From Paraburkholderia sp. PREW-6R (GTDB lineage: Bacteria > Pseudomonadota > Gammaproteobacteria > Burkholderiales > Burkholderiaceae): 64,000 nucleotides of DNA. Positions within the stretch are counted from its first letter, which is position 1; each line of letters starts with the position of its first letter. Under the pieces are notes generated by a model that made no database searches, was not told the DNA's origin, and worked only from the letters and a program-made list of their open reading frames with translations. Positions 55,537-63,423 of the stretch are shown piece by piece. The position numbers and the translations under genes were made by a program. The stretch covers positions 248,001 to 312,000 of the forward strand of contig NZ_CP155074.1 in the NCBI RefSeq assembly GCF_039621805.1, read 5' to 3'.

Positions 55537-56847
55537 TCAATTCTTCACGCACCGGAATCCCGCATACACATACTGGTAATGCGGCTGGAACCAGTTGCGG
55601 AATTCCGGCCGCAGCATGCAGCGTGCGGTGCGAGCCGAGCCGCCTTTAATCACGTAATGCTGGCCGTCGAAGAAATTCGCTGAATAACCGGGATAGAACG
55701 GAAACGCTTCGAACGCCGGCAACGCGTCGAATACGGTCGATGTCCACTCCCAACCATTGCCGAACTGCCCTTCCACGCCGAACGTGCTGACGTTGTCCGG
55801 ATGCTCGTCGACCGGATGCGGATCCCAGCTTCGAAAATCGAAATTGCCCGACGCCGCATGCGGCGCGCCGTGCGCTGCGCGCTGCCATTGCGCCTCGGTG
55901 GGCAACGACTTGCCGGCCCACCGCGCGTAGGCGCTCGCTTCGGCATGACTGACGTAGACCGGCCAGTCGAGCGGCAGCGGCACTTCGTCGAACATCGTGC
56001 GCAGCGTCCAACTGGCTTGTTCGCCCGGCACCTCGTGCCTGGTCCAGCCGGCAGGATGGCCGATCTGCTCGGCTTCCTTCCACGCCCAATCTTTTTCCGA
56101 CCACCACTTCGGCTCGTGATAACCGCCAGCCTCGATGAATTCGCAAAACGCCCCGTTCGTTACCATGTGACGGTCGATCTCGAACGCAGGCACTTCCACG
56201 CGCAATTCGCCGAACTCGTTGTCCCAACCGAAGCGGCCGCTGTCGCGCGGCATGCCGAGCACCGCACTGCCCGCGGGCACGCTGACCATTGACGAGAGCG
56301 CGGCGCGCGGTTCCGCTCGCGTTCTCACGGGCTCGCGAAGATGGGTCACCTTCTGCTCGATTGGCAGTTGATGCAGCATGTACGCGAGCGTTTCAGCATG
56401 CATCAGCCGATGCTCGATCGCGACGTTCAGCAACTGCTCGCTGACGAGCGCGTCTTCGCTGCTCGCGAGCCGTGCGGAATCCGCCAGCGCATCCAGTTCG
56501 CGATCGATCTGCTCGCGCGCGCGCGACGCATATTCGCGAACGGCGTCGAGCGACGGCCAGTCGGCCGGTTGGTCGGTAGGGAAGCCACCGTCGACGGGAT
56601 CGATGCCGAAAGCGAACAGCTGGTCGAGGTGCGGATCAAACGCCGGCAGATCAACCAGACGCTGGTCGAACAGATTGCGTTCGAACGCTTCGAGGTGGCC
56701 GATATAGAACACGATCCGGTGGCGCTCACGGATCGGCCGTTCGTAGAGGAATTCCGGTTTGACAATGGCAAACAGGGCGTCGGTGACTTGACGCGCGTCG
56801 ATCAGACGCTGGACTAGCGGGTGATGCGGAGCGGGATCACGATTCAT
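55537..56847 (-). CDS. egtB: Ergothioneine biosynthesis protein EgtB
   Basis: 436 residues from MNRDPAPHHPLVQRL; AAGGAG lies ten bases upstream. Non-heme iron sulfoxide synthase that joins a thiol (cysteine or gamma-glutamylcysteine) to hercynine. Iron ligands H51 (FYIGHLEAF), H146 and H150 (EHRLMHAETL) sit in the N-terminal DinB-like domain; the C-terminal FGE-sulfatase domain (from about 185) ends with the typical HYQYVYAGFRC. egtD is not adjacent, so the methyltransferase must be elsewhere. Convergent with the small membrane protein gene. Confidence 0.93.
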   Translation of the reverse strand: MNRDPAPHHPLVQRLIDARQVTDALFAIVKPEFLYERPIRERHRIVFYIGHLEAFERNLFDQRLVDLPAFDPHLDQLFAFGIDPVDGGFPTDQPADWPSLDAVREYASRAREQIDRELDALADSARLASSEDALVSEQLLNVAIEHRLMHAETLAYMLHQLPIEQKVTHLREPVRTRAEPRAALSSMVSVPAGSAVLGMPRDSGRFGWDNEFGELRVEVPAFEIDRHMVTNGAFCEFIEAGGYHEPKWWSEKDWAWKEAEQIGHPAGWTRHEVPGEQASWTLRTMFDEVPLPLDWPVYVSHAEASAYARWAGKSLPTEAQWQRAAHGAPHAASGNFDFRSWDPHPVDEHPDNVSTFGVEGQFGNGWEWTSTVFDALPAFEAFPFYPGYSANFFDGQHYVIKGGSARTARCMLRPEFRNWFQPHYQYVYAGFRCVKN

Positions 56848-56978
56848 TTCGCCGGGTCTCCTTGCGGGGGACGGACCTGAAACTCTACCTGCTCGCAGGA
56901 GCCATGCCAAGGCAAAAAACGTGTGGGGAGGTGTGCAGCCGGAACCGTGGCGGCGCACGCCACGTACCGGAATCCTGC

Positions 56979-57773
56979 TTACACCTGGCGTAACCCGTCC
57001 AGATCGACAATACGGATATGTTTGCCCTGTGTATCGATTAGCCCGCGCTTTTGAAATCTTGACAGGGTGCGGCTCACGGTTTCGAGCGTCATGCCGAGGT
57101 AGCTGCCCATGTCCTCACGTGTCATGCGCAGGTTGAATTCCGCTGACGAATAACCGCGCTGACCGTTGCGCTCCGACACGTCGAGCAGAAATGCGGCGAC
57201 CCGCTCATCCGCCGACAGTGAGCCGAGCACCATCATCTGCGCGGCCTCGCGGACAATCTGTTCGCCGAGCAATTTGTGCAAACGCTCCTGCATGGAGCTG
57301 ATTTCACGACACAGCGATTTCAACGCGATATACGGCACGATGCATACGGTGCTGTCTTCCAGCGCCACCGCGCTGCACGCATGGATGTCCTCGCTGATGC
57401 CGTCGAGGCCGAGCGCTTCGCCAGCGAGACGCAGACCGGTGACCTGCTCGCGCCCGTCACGATGCGCCATCAAGGTTTTCAAGGAGCCGGAACGCACCGC
57501 GTAGATATTGTCGAAGCGGTCGCCGCTGCGATAAAGCGCTTCGCCGCGCTGAACACTGCGCGCGGAACAGATCAGCGTTTCCAGTTTCGAGAGTTCATCG
57601 GGCGCGAGGCCTTGCGGCATGCACAGCTGGCGCATCGAACAGTTCGAGCAGCGCGCGGCCGTGCGCGCCGTTGCTCGCGGCGGCGGCGCGCGGCGCCCGG
57701 CACGCGACGACGATGAGTGCAGCGCGGTCTCGGCGGCGCCGGCGGAGCGTGGAACAGCGTTGGGAGTGAGCAT
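56979..57773 (-). CDS. fnr: FNR-type oxygen-sensing transcriptional regulator
   Basis: 264 residues from MLTPNAVPRSAG; a GTG 42 bp upstream is an alternative start. CX2CX5C cysteines C42, C45, C51 plus C133 (IHACSAVALED) are the four ligands of an FNR [4Fe-4S] cluster. A cAMP-type sensor domain (about 65-180) is followed by the DNA-binding helix MTREDMGSYLGMTLETVSRTL, which matches FNR closely and predicts TTGAT-N4-ATCAA sites. It lies between egtB and a universal stress gene on the same strand; UspA-type genes are common FNR/ANR targets. Confidence 0.93.
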   Translation of the reverse strand: MLTPNAVPRSAGAAETALHSSSSRAGRRAPPPRATARTAARCSNCSMRQLCMPQGLAPDELSKLETLICSARSVQRGEALYRSGDRFDNIYAVRSGSLKTLMAHRDGREQVTGLRLAGEALGLDGISEDIHACSAVALEDSTVCIVPYIALKSLCREISSMQERLHKLLGEQIVREAAQMMVLGSLSADERVAAFLLDVSERNGQRGYSSAEFNLRMTREDMGSYLGMTLETVSRTLSRFQKRGLIDTQGKHIRIVDLDGLRQV

Positions 57774-57949
57774 GGTTTGCAGCCATTGATCGAAGGTGAT
57801 GGCTGATTGTCCCACCCGTCGCCGGCATGACTGAGCGACAAAACGACGCGCGCAATCAGTTAGGCATCTTGAGCAAGGTCAGGTTGTGCGCGTGCGGGTT
57901 TTGCATTGCTTGACACAGGCGAATCGTCGCGCCGTGTGACTCACGTGTC

Positions 57950-58408
57950 TTACTGATGACTGCCTGCCGCGGACGGAATCAGCAGCACGGGCAAGCTTGC
58001 CTGGCGCACGCAGCGTTCGGCAACGCTGCCCAGAATAAGCCGCTGGACGCCGCGCCGGCCGTGTGTGCCCATGACGAGCAGGTCGGCATTGAACTGGGCG
58101 GCGGCTTTCAGCACGGCCGTTGAAACATCATCGAGCGACGACGCTTCGCCGACGACCATTTCTCCTTTGACGCCTTGCCCGGCCATGGCCATGGCGAATT
58201 CGGCACCGAGCTCCTTACCTTCCTCGAGCAGCCGGTTACGCAGCACGGATGGATCGTAACCCGGTGCTTCGAAATAAATCGGCGTATTTTCGACGACATA
58301 AAACGGTTGCAATTGCGCGCCGTGCGCTTTGGCAAGGGCAAGCGCTGCATCGAACGCACGGCGTGAAGTCTGGCTGCCGTCGACCGCTACGAGAATGCGT
58401 GTGTACAT
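57950..58408 (-). CDS. Universal stress protein (UspA family)
   Basis: 152 residues from MYTRILVAVDGSQTSRRAFD; GGAG six bases upstream. The ATP-binding signature GTHGRRGVQRLILGSVAE and the following SLPVLLI mark the nucleotide-binding class. Cytosolic. It lies upstream of the FNR gene on the same strand. A TTGAT half-site lies about 115 bp before the start (58525-58535), too weak to call an FNR box. Confidence 0.93.
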   Translation of the reverse strand: MYTRILVAVDGSQTSRRAFDAALALAKAHGAQLQPFYVVENTPIYFEAPGYDPSVLRNRLLEEGKELGAEFAMAMAGQGVKGEMVVGEASSLDDVSTAVLKAAAQFNADLLVMGTHGRRGVQRLILGSVAERCVRQASLPVLLIPSAAGSHQ

Positions 58409-58540
58409 ATCGACTCCGCGTGGCAAAAAGATCGAATGTCATGGCCGGTGAAGCCGGTGTTGACGATTAATCGTTACTGCAAGCATGGATGATCGACGAA
58501 AAAGGTTTAGTGAATGTGGAGGTAGATCAAACGCTTCGTA

Positions 58541-58580
58541 CATCGTGCGCGCCGCCTGCGCGACGGCGGCGCGCACGATG
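58541..58580. terminator. Long perfect hairpin downstream of luxI
   Basis: Perfect 16-bp arms around an 8-nt loop TGCGCGAC: left arm CATCGTGCGCGCCGCC (58541-58556), right arm its exact complement (58565-58580). It lies about 100 bp past the luxI stop and 130 bp before the UspA start. No T-run on either strand, so it may be an RNA-stability element or a rho-assisted stop rather than a standard terminator. Confidence 0.6.
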
Positions 58581-58682
58581 CTCGATCCTCACCACGGGCC
58601 GCATGCGTGTCACGCACTTAAAGGCGATGCGCCCCGTTCCGACACGCACGGCCAGCGCAACGGTATTTCCGCCGCATGTCGA

Positions 58683-59273
58683 TTATGCGGCGGCGGCCAT
58701 CGGTCCGAACAGCGCCGTGCGGGTTTTGGGGCTCACCGCAATGTTGAGCGCCACTGCACGCTCCACGCCGATCTGCAGCGGCGACCCGAGACGGCTGATC
58801 TCGATTCCGGTCTTGCGCAACAATCTTTCGATTGGCGTGGTGGTCACCGTCACGTAGCGCGTGATGCCCATGCGGTCGGCGAAGGTGACGAGTTCATGGA
58901 TGGCCTGCATGGTCACGTCAGCGAAGCCAAACGTTTGCGTGTCGGCGCAGGTTTCGATCGCGAACCGGCTCAGTTCCCAGATGTGGCGGCCAACGGGCGC
59001 GGCCGCGCCGTGCAGCAACTGCGGAAAAGTGTCCTTCAGCATGTTGGGGCCTTCTGTCGGCATCAGGCGCCAGCAGCCGCGAACCTGCTGGTCGTCGCCC
59101 TGGATCAGCATGTAATGCGGCCCGAGCGCGTCGTAGCCGTCGATTTCCATGCCGGCAATTGTCGGAATATCCCAGCCGAGTCGCCCGTGAAAAACCCGAG
59201 CCCTGAGCCGATACATCTCGTTAATGTCCGCGTTATCGAATTCCTGCCGCATTCCAATCCGGATCGTTTGCAT
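58683..59273 (-). CDS. braI: Acyl-homoserine-lactone synthase, BraI type
   Basis: 196 residues. Makes acyl-homoserine lactone from an acyl-ACP and SAM. Conserved residues: R24 and F28 (RARVFHG), W34, D45 and D48 (GMEIDGYDAL), R69 (GCWRLMP), E100 and R103 (WELSRFAI). Gene order luxI-rsaL-luxR is that of the BraI/RsaL/BraR system of plant-associated Paraburkholderia, where the product is a 3-oxo long-chain lactone (established for the family, not tested here). A lux-box-like palindrome lies 69 bp upstream. Confidence 0.92.
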   Translation of the reverse strand: MQTIRIGMRQEFDNADINEMYRLRARVFHGRLGWDIPTIAGMEIDGYDALGPHYMLIQGDDQQVRGCWRLMPTEGPNMLKDTFPQLLHGAAAPVGRHIWELSRFAIETCADTQTFGFADVTMQAIHELVTFADRMGITRYVTVTTTPIERLLRKTGIEISRLGSPLQIGVERAVALNIAVSPKTRTALFGPMAAAA

Positions 59274-59341
59274 GGCGTTCTCCTGAACGTGTTGGGTGGC
59301 CCACTACGCAGGAAAACTTATGCATTTTGAATGGTTCTGGC

Positions 59342-59361
59342 ACCTACCTACCTGGATAGGT
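59342..59361. promoter_or_regulatory. lux-box-like operator
   Basis: ACCTACCTACCTGGATAGGT: a 20-bp dyad with arms ACCTA/TAGGT and the CT-N12-AG form of LuxR-type boxes. It lies between the divergent luxI and rsaL genes, the expected place for BraR control of luxI and RsaL competition. Confidence 0.75.
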
Positions 59362-59427
59362 GTGCATGCTTATCGGATACCGGAGAATTCGAGACAGGCA
59401 TCAGCCTTTAACGGACGGGACACGAAA

Positions 59428-59745
59428 ATGGAACATCTCGAACAACAATGGCAATCGCAGCCCACCATTGCAACGCGCCCGGCAGAGGCGTCCACCGGTG
59501 TGGATCGCGCGCTGATCATCGCTTACCGCAAAAAGAAGAAAGAGAGCCAGCGGCGTTTCTGGGCACGCTTCGGCGTCACTCAGTCGCGCGGCAGCCGATT
59601 TGAATCGGGCGCGGAGATCCCGGCACCTGTGTCGATCCTGCTCGGCCTTTACTTCACCAAAACCGTGTCTGACTCCGACCTTCACCGCGCCGAGCGCGTG
59701 CTGTATAGCCGCGACGTCGTGACATTGCTCAACCCGGGTCAATAA
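59428..59745 (+). CDS. rsaL: RsaL-type repressor of quorum sensing
   Basis: 105 residues from MEHLEQQWQSQPTIAT; the frame is open to 59296 but that region holds the lux box. Small helix-turn-helix protein (about 30-75: IIAYRKKKKESQRRFWARFGV and RGSRFESGAEIPAPVSILLG), like RsaL of Pseudomonas and Burkholderia, which represses luxI by binding next to its lux box. It ends 17 bp inside the luxR gene on the other strand. Confidence 0.9.
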   Translation: MEHLEQQWQSQPTIATRPAEASTGVDRALIIAYRKKKKESQRRFWARFGVTQSRGSRFESGAEIPAPVSILLGLYFTKTVSDSDLHRAERVLYSRDVVTLLNPGQ

Positions 59746-60457
59746 GTCCCAGTTGCGTTGCTATCACGGCGGCCGCACGCCGCGAATTCACGCCGAATTT
59801 GGTCCGGATATTTTTCATGTGGAAGTTCACCACGGCTTCCGAGCAATTCAGAATATGGGAAATTTCCCACGTGGATTTACCGCGGGCGGTCCACTTCAGG
59901 CATTCGCGCTCACGGGGCGTCAGTTTCGGTAATAAGGTCTGCGCGTGCGAGTTTAAATGGCGCTGACTGGTATCGATTACCAGATCGCGCAGCAACGCGA
60001 GATTTGGTAAAGCCACATCAATGTGACGCCAGAACTCGTTGCTCGGACTACTGTCGTTCACGAAGCACATCATGCCCGCTTCCTGATTGGGGCCGTGTAT
60101 CGGCAGCGTAATGCCGGCGCGCAGTCCATGCGCGCGTGCTTCCTCATACATTGACTGTTGCTGGGGCGTCGTAAAGACATCCGGCGACCAGATCAACGGC
60201 ACCGACCGAGTTGCGCAATGCGATACCGTCGGGTCGATATGGACTAGCCCCTGGTCGTCATAGGTGCGCCTCCACGCTGGCGCGTAGGTGCTGCGAACGT
60301 AAGCGTCTTCAAGGCGCATGGTAGGCCGAGGCAGCATGGCGACCAGTAATCTGTCAAATCCCCAATGCTCGGCGAGCCCTGCGATTGCACCAAACCATTC
60401 CGCTTCATCGGCGGCATTGTGTAAAGGTGCCATCTGCTCGATAAAATGTAGCGACAA
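59729..60457 (-). CDS. braR: LuxR-family quorum-sensing regulator, BraR type
   Basis: 242 residues. N-terminal autoinducer-binding domain with the family residues W62, Y66, D75, P76 and W90; C-terminal LuxR helix-turn-helix with LTPRERECLKWTARGKSTWE and NFHMKNIRTKFGVNSRRAA. All key ligand and DNA-binding residues are kept, so it should respond to the cognate lactone. Convergent with rsaL, with a 17-bp overlap of the two 3' ends. Confidence 0.93.
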   Translation of the reverse strand: MSLHFIEQMAPLHNAADEAEWFGAIAGLAEHWGFDRLLVAMLPRPTMRLEDAYVRSTYAPAWRRTYDDQGLVHIDPTVSHCATRSVPLIWSPDVFTTPQQQSMYEEARAHGLRAGITLPIHGPNQEAGMMCFVNDSSPSNEFWRHIDVALPNLALLRDLVIDTSQRHLNSHAQTLLPKLTPRERECLKWTARGKSTWEISHILNCSEAVVNFHMKNIRTKFGVNSRRAAAVIATQLGLIDPG

Positions 60458-61054
60458 TTTTTTGCTCTCTCAGGCTCAAACCATCTGTTGTGTATTTCGG
60501 TCCGGCATTTTCAACCTGCCGTTCGCATAACACCGATATTTATCTCAATCTAGCACTAAAAAATAATTTTCAAAGCACGATGCGATTTCCCACAACGAAA
60601 TTTCGCAACGATGACGGTGCGCAAAAGCGAAGAAAATCATGCGCCTATATCGAATCCGGGTTGGAAGAATAGACTTTCCGCCGTCTGCCCAGGCAATTTT
60701 ATCGAAACAGCCGTTTTAATGCACTCAAAAGGCGTTTTTAACGTTAGCCGTGCGCAGCAGCATCCCCATGTCAGAAATTCGGTCAAAAATAATCTTATTG
60801 CCAATGACGTTCGAGCCAACGCTTCCGGCCGGCATCTATTTTTGATTTGCCCATATTGTCATACAAAACCATCTGAAGTTTGTGTCGTCTTTCGCCGGCG
60901 CTGTCATGGCTCATCCGCGCCGTGCGCCCGCCCGGCGGTTTGACAATGCAAGAAAACTGATGCTACCGTCAGCGACCCTTCTTACCCACATTGGCGCGCC
61001 CGTGATTATTGGTTGATTTCGCGCACCTTTGCCTTTCCCATATTGACTTCGCGC
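60458..61054. other. AT-rich intergenic region
   Basis: About 600 bp upstream of luxR and the lactonase-like gene, clearly AT-richer than the window average between 60470 and 60870. It must hold both divergent promoters. Short open frames do not look coding. No transposase remnant or inverted repeat ends were found. Confidence 0.45.
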
Positions 61055-61993
61055 ATGACCGACAACAAACGACGCTATCCCGACCCGTCCATCCGCGTGT
61101 TCGACCCGCGCTTCAAATCGTTGATTCTGGCCTCAGCGTCTGTCGAGTGTCTTTACGAGGGGGCGCGTTGGTCGGAAGGCCCGGTGTGGTTCGGCGACGG
61201 AAGGTATCTGTTGTGGAGCGACATTCCAAACGACCGCATGCTGCGCTGGGACGAGACAGGCGGCACCGTCACGACGTTCCGCCAATCGTCGAATAACTCG
61301 AACGGCAACACGCGCGACCGGCAGGGGCGCCTTGTCACGTGTGAGCACCTCACGCGCCGTGTGACGCGAACCGAATACGACGGTTCGATCACCGTGCTCG
61401 CCGATCGTTACCAGGGCAAGCGCTTCAATTCGCCGAACGACGTGGTCGTCAAGTCGGATGGTTCGATCTGGTTCACCGATCCGACATTCGGTATCGACAG
61501 CTTTTACGAGGGCGAGCGTCAGGAGTCGGAATTGTCGGCCTGCGTGTATCGCGTCGATGGTCAATCCGGCGAGGTCACCAGAGTGGCTGATGATGTCGTC
61601 GGCCCCAACGGACTCGCGTTTTCGCCCGACGAGTCGCTGCTGTATATCGTCGAGTCACGGGCGGAGCCGCGCAAGATACGCGCATTCGACGTGAACGGAG
61701 ACGGCGCGACGCTGAGCAACAATCGCGTGCTGATCGACGCAGGCCCCGGCACGCCCGACGGATTTCGCGTCGATGTGCATGGCAATCTGTGGTGTGGCTG
61801 GGGCATGGGCACCGACGAACTGGACGGCGTGCGCGTATTCACGCCGCAAGGCGAAGCGCTGGGCCACATTGCGTTACCCGAGCGATGCGCGAATGTGTGC
61901 TTTGGCGGCCGGCACCGCAACCGGCTCTTCATGGCGGCAAGCCACGGCCTGTACTCGCTTTACGTGAACACGCAAGGCGTGCAGGGCGGCTAA
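61055..61993 (+). CDS. SMP-30/gluconolactonase family protein
   Basis: 312 residues from MTDNKRRYPDPSIRV; a TTG 42 bp upstream is an alternative. Six-bladed propeller of the SMP-30 lactonase type. The metal-ligand positions are present: E in GARWSEGPVWF, N in FNSPNDVVV, N in VGPNGLAFSPDE and D in TPDGFRVDVHGN. Hydrolyses sugar or hydroxy-acid lactones, perhaps gluconolactone; the substrate is not determined. Stands alone; the AT-rich gap with the luxR gene is its promoter region. Confidence 0.9.
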   Translation: MTDNKRRYPDPSIRVFDPRFKSLILASASVECLYEGARWSEGPVWFGDGRYLLWSDIPNDRMLRWDETGGTVTTFRQSSNNSNGNTRDRQGRLVTCEHLTRRVTRTEYDGSITVLADRYQGKRFNSPNDVVVKSDGSIWFTDPTFGIDSFYEGERQESELSACVYRVDGQSGEVTRVADDVVGPNGLAFSPDESLLYIVESRAEPRKIRAFDVNGDGATLSNNRVLIDAGPGTPDGFRVDVHGNLWCGWGMGTDELDGVRVFTPQGEALGHIALPERCANVCFGGRHRNRLFMAASHGLYSLYVNTQGVQGG

Positions 61994-62323
61994 ATAAAAC
62001 CCACGAAAGCGTTCCGGCGCGCAGCAGTATTAGCTCACGCAAGACCGTACGCGATAAACCTGCCCGGTCGGCGCGCCTTCGACGCTATCCAATACGCGAG
62101 CGCTGCGCCGTGACTGGCTCGAAGCCGCGAAAGTAGCACGCATGAGGGGGCCGTGATGGTCCAACCAGGCGGTAGGTGACCACCCCTCTTCGACCCGAGT
62201 TACTTCTTCATCGCCTTAAAAAAATTCAGCGCGCGCCGCTTTTCCAAACCGCGCGCATTCTGTCTTTTCGCAGACCAAGCCTGCAATGCGCAGAACTCCA
62301 TCGCATTCACATTCCGCGAACCA
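61994..62323. other. Intergenic region, no gene supported
   Basis: About 330 bp between convergent genes. Open frames here are not coding-like. No terminator hairpin of note was found. Confidence 0.35.
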
Positions 62324-62776
62324 TTACTTCACGCGATGTAATTCGATCACGCGCGTGGGCCGTAAGTGATTAAGGGCATAGTGAAGGCGCCCGCGTGCAT
62401 TGCGGCTGCCAATGCGTTCGGCGACCTCGAGTTCGTCGCCCGTCGTGTCGGACCCTTGCGGTTCTACCATGCCTCTGTCGATCACGGTGTAGCCGGGTTC
62501 GAGCGCGAGCAGCAAATGATTGCCGCCGACGCGGCTATCAAAGCCCGCCACGCCGTCACGCGATTCGGACACGCTGTTGGTTAGCGTAGCGTTCGTCGTG
62601 GTGATCTCGTCGGGCGAGATGGGGCTGTGGCCCGCAATGCGCGCGGCTTCGAGGTTCTTGCCGTCGGTGTCGACGGTGCTGTCATGCGTGCGATCGTTGT
62701 GCAGTTCAGTCGAACTGGGGCCGCTTGCCTGCGGCGGATTGGTGGCTTCCGCTGCCTTGTTGATATCGCTGTTCAT
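62324..62776 (-). CDS. Small hypothetical protein, Ser/Thr/Asn-rich
   Basis: 150 residues from MNSDINKAAEATNPPQASG; AAGGAG lies eight bases upstream, so the frame open to 63031 is rejected. No signal peptide or membrane segment. The N-terminal half is acidic and probably disordered; the C-terminal part (SRVGGNHLLLALEPGYTVID, then GRLHYALNHLRPTRVIELHRVK) looks folded. Family unknown. Divergent from the small gene at 63060 across a gap with two perfect dyads. Confidence 0.65.
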   Translation of the reverse strand: MNSDINKAAEATNPPQASGPSSTELHNDRTHDSTVDTDGKNLEAARIAGHSPISPDEITTTNATLTNSVSESRDGVAGFDSRVGGNHLLLALEPGYTVIDRGMVEPQGSDTTGDELEVAERIGSRNARGRLHYALNHLRPTRVIELHRVK

Positions 62777-62928
62777 CTTGCATTCTCCTTGAAGAGGACG
62801 TGTCGAACCCAGCAAAACCCGTTCCGCCCCGTTCGTTGCGTTGATGTACAAACGCCGCGGTCGACATTTTTCCGGGGCGATAGCGGCCAACATTCTTTTC
62901 GTTTTTTTTAATGGACGCCTATTTTCTA

Positions 62929-62948
62929 CGGAGTATGATCTTACTCCG
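62929..62948. promoter_or_regulatory. Perfect dyad upstream of the small hypothetical gene
   Basis: CGGAGTA (62929-62935), 6-bp spacer, TACTCCG (62942-62948). It lies about 150 bp upstream of the gene starting at 62776. Confidence 0.5.
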
Positions 62949-62983
62949 GCGAGCGAAGCGCAGTTAAATAACACTACGGGTCT

Positions 62984-63001
62984 GACTATAACTTTATAGT
63001 C
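62984..63001. promoter_or_regulatory. Second perfect dyad in the same gap
   Basis: GACTATA (62984-62990), ACTT, TATAGTC (62995-63001). It lies about 60 bp before the small gene starting at 63060; the AT-rich centre may overlap a -10 element. Confidence 0.5.
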
Positions 63002-63059
63002 GGATACACAAACGCGCACTACTCTAAACAATTTACGGGGACGTCAGGGCGGGTGACAC

Positions 63060-63293
63060 ATGCACTTCGATGCTGCATTCACACATCGCGGCTATCTGCT
63101 GAACTGCGCGCCGGCGTGCGCGGGCGATGGCACCTGGCAGCCTTATGTGGTCATCTCCCGTTCGAGCGACGGCGAACTGGTTGCCAACCGTTTCTTCCCT
63201 ACAGAGCTCCGCTTTGCTGACGAAGCCGCTGCGATCGCGCACGCGCGCGACTGGGCCGTGCGCTGGATCGACGCAAGCAGTGTGACCATCTGA
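63060..63293 (+). CDS. Small conserved-looking hypothetical protein
   Basis: 77 residues. Reads like a small beta-alpha domain: FTHRGYLLNCAPACAGDG, WQPYVVISRSSDGELVANRF and a helix DEAAAIAHARDWAVRWIDA. Soluble, no signal peptide. The start ATG is preceded by GGGCGGGTGA, a weak site. Divergent from the hypothetical gene at 62324-62776 with two dyads in the gap. Function unknown. Confidence 0.65.
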   Translation: MHFDAAFTHRGYLLNCAPACAGDGTWQPYVVISRSSDGELVANRFFPTELRFADEAAAIAHARDWAVRWIDASSVTI

Positions 63294-63423
63294 GCTTTGA
63301 TCTTCGTCGCGAGACCGCGTCTTGCGTGTCGGCTTGTTAGCCTGCACGGCCATCGGCAAAACGCTGTAATCTCTCCTGATTAGTCACTTCCTGAACCGTG
63401 GTTTCGCACGGTGCTGTCCTTCC

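Noticed and set aside
58525..58535. FNR box upstream of the universal stress gene
   Set aside because: Only one half (TTGAT) matches; the other half does not fit ATCAA.
60611..60943. 110-residue frame in the AT-rich gap upstream of luxR
   Set aside because: No ribosome-binding site, codon use unlike the neighbours, and no family resemblance.
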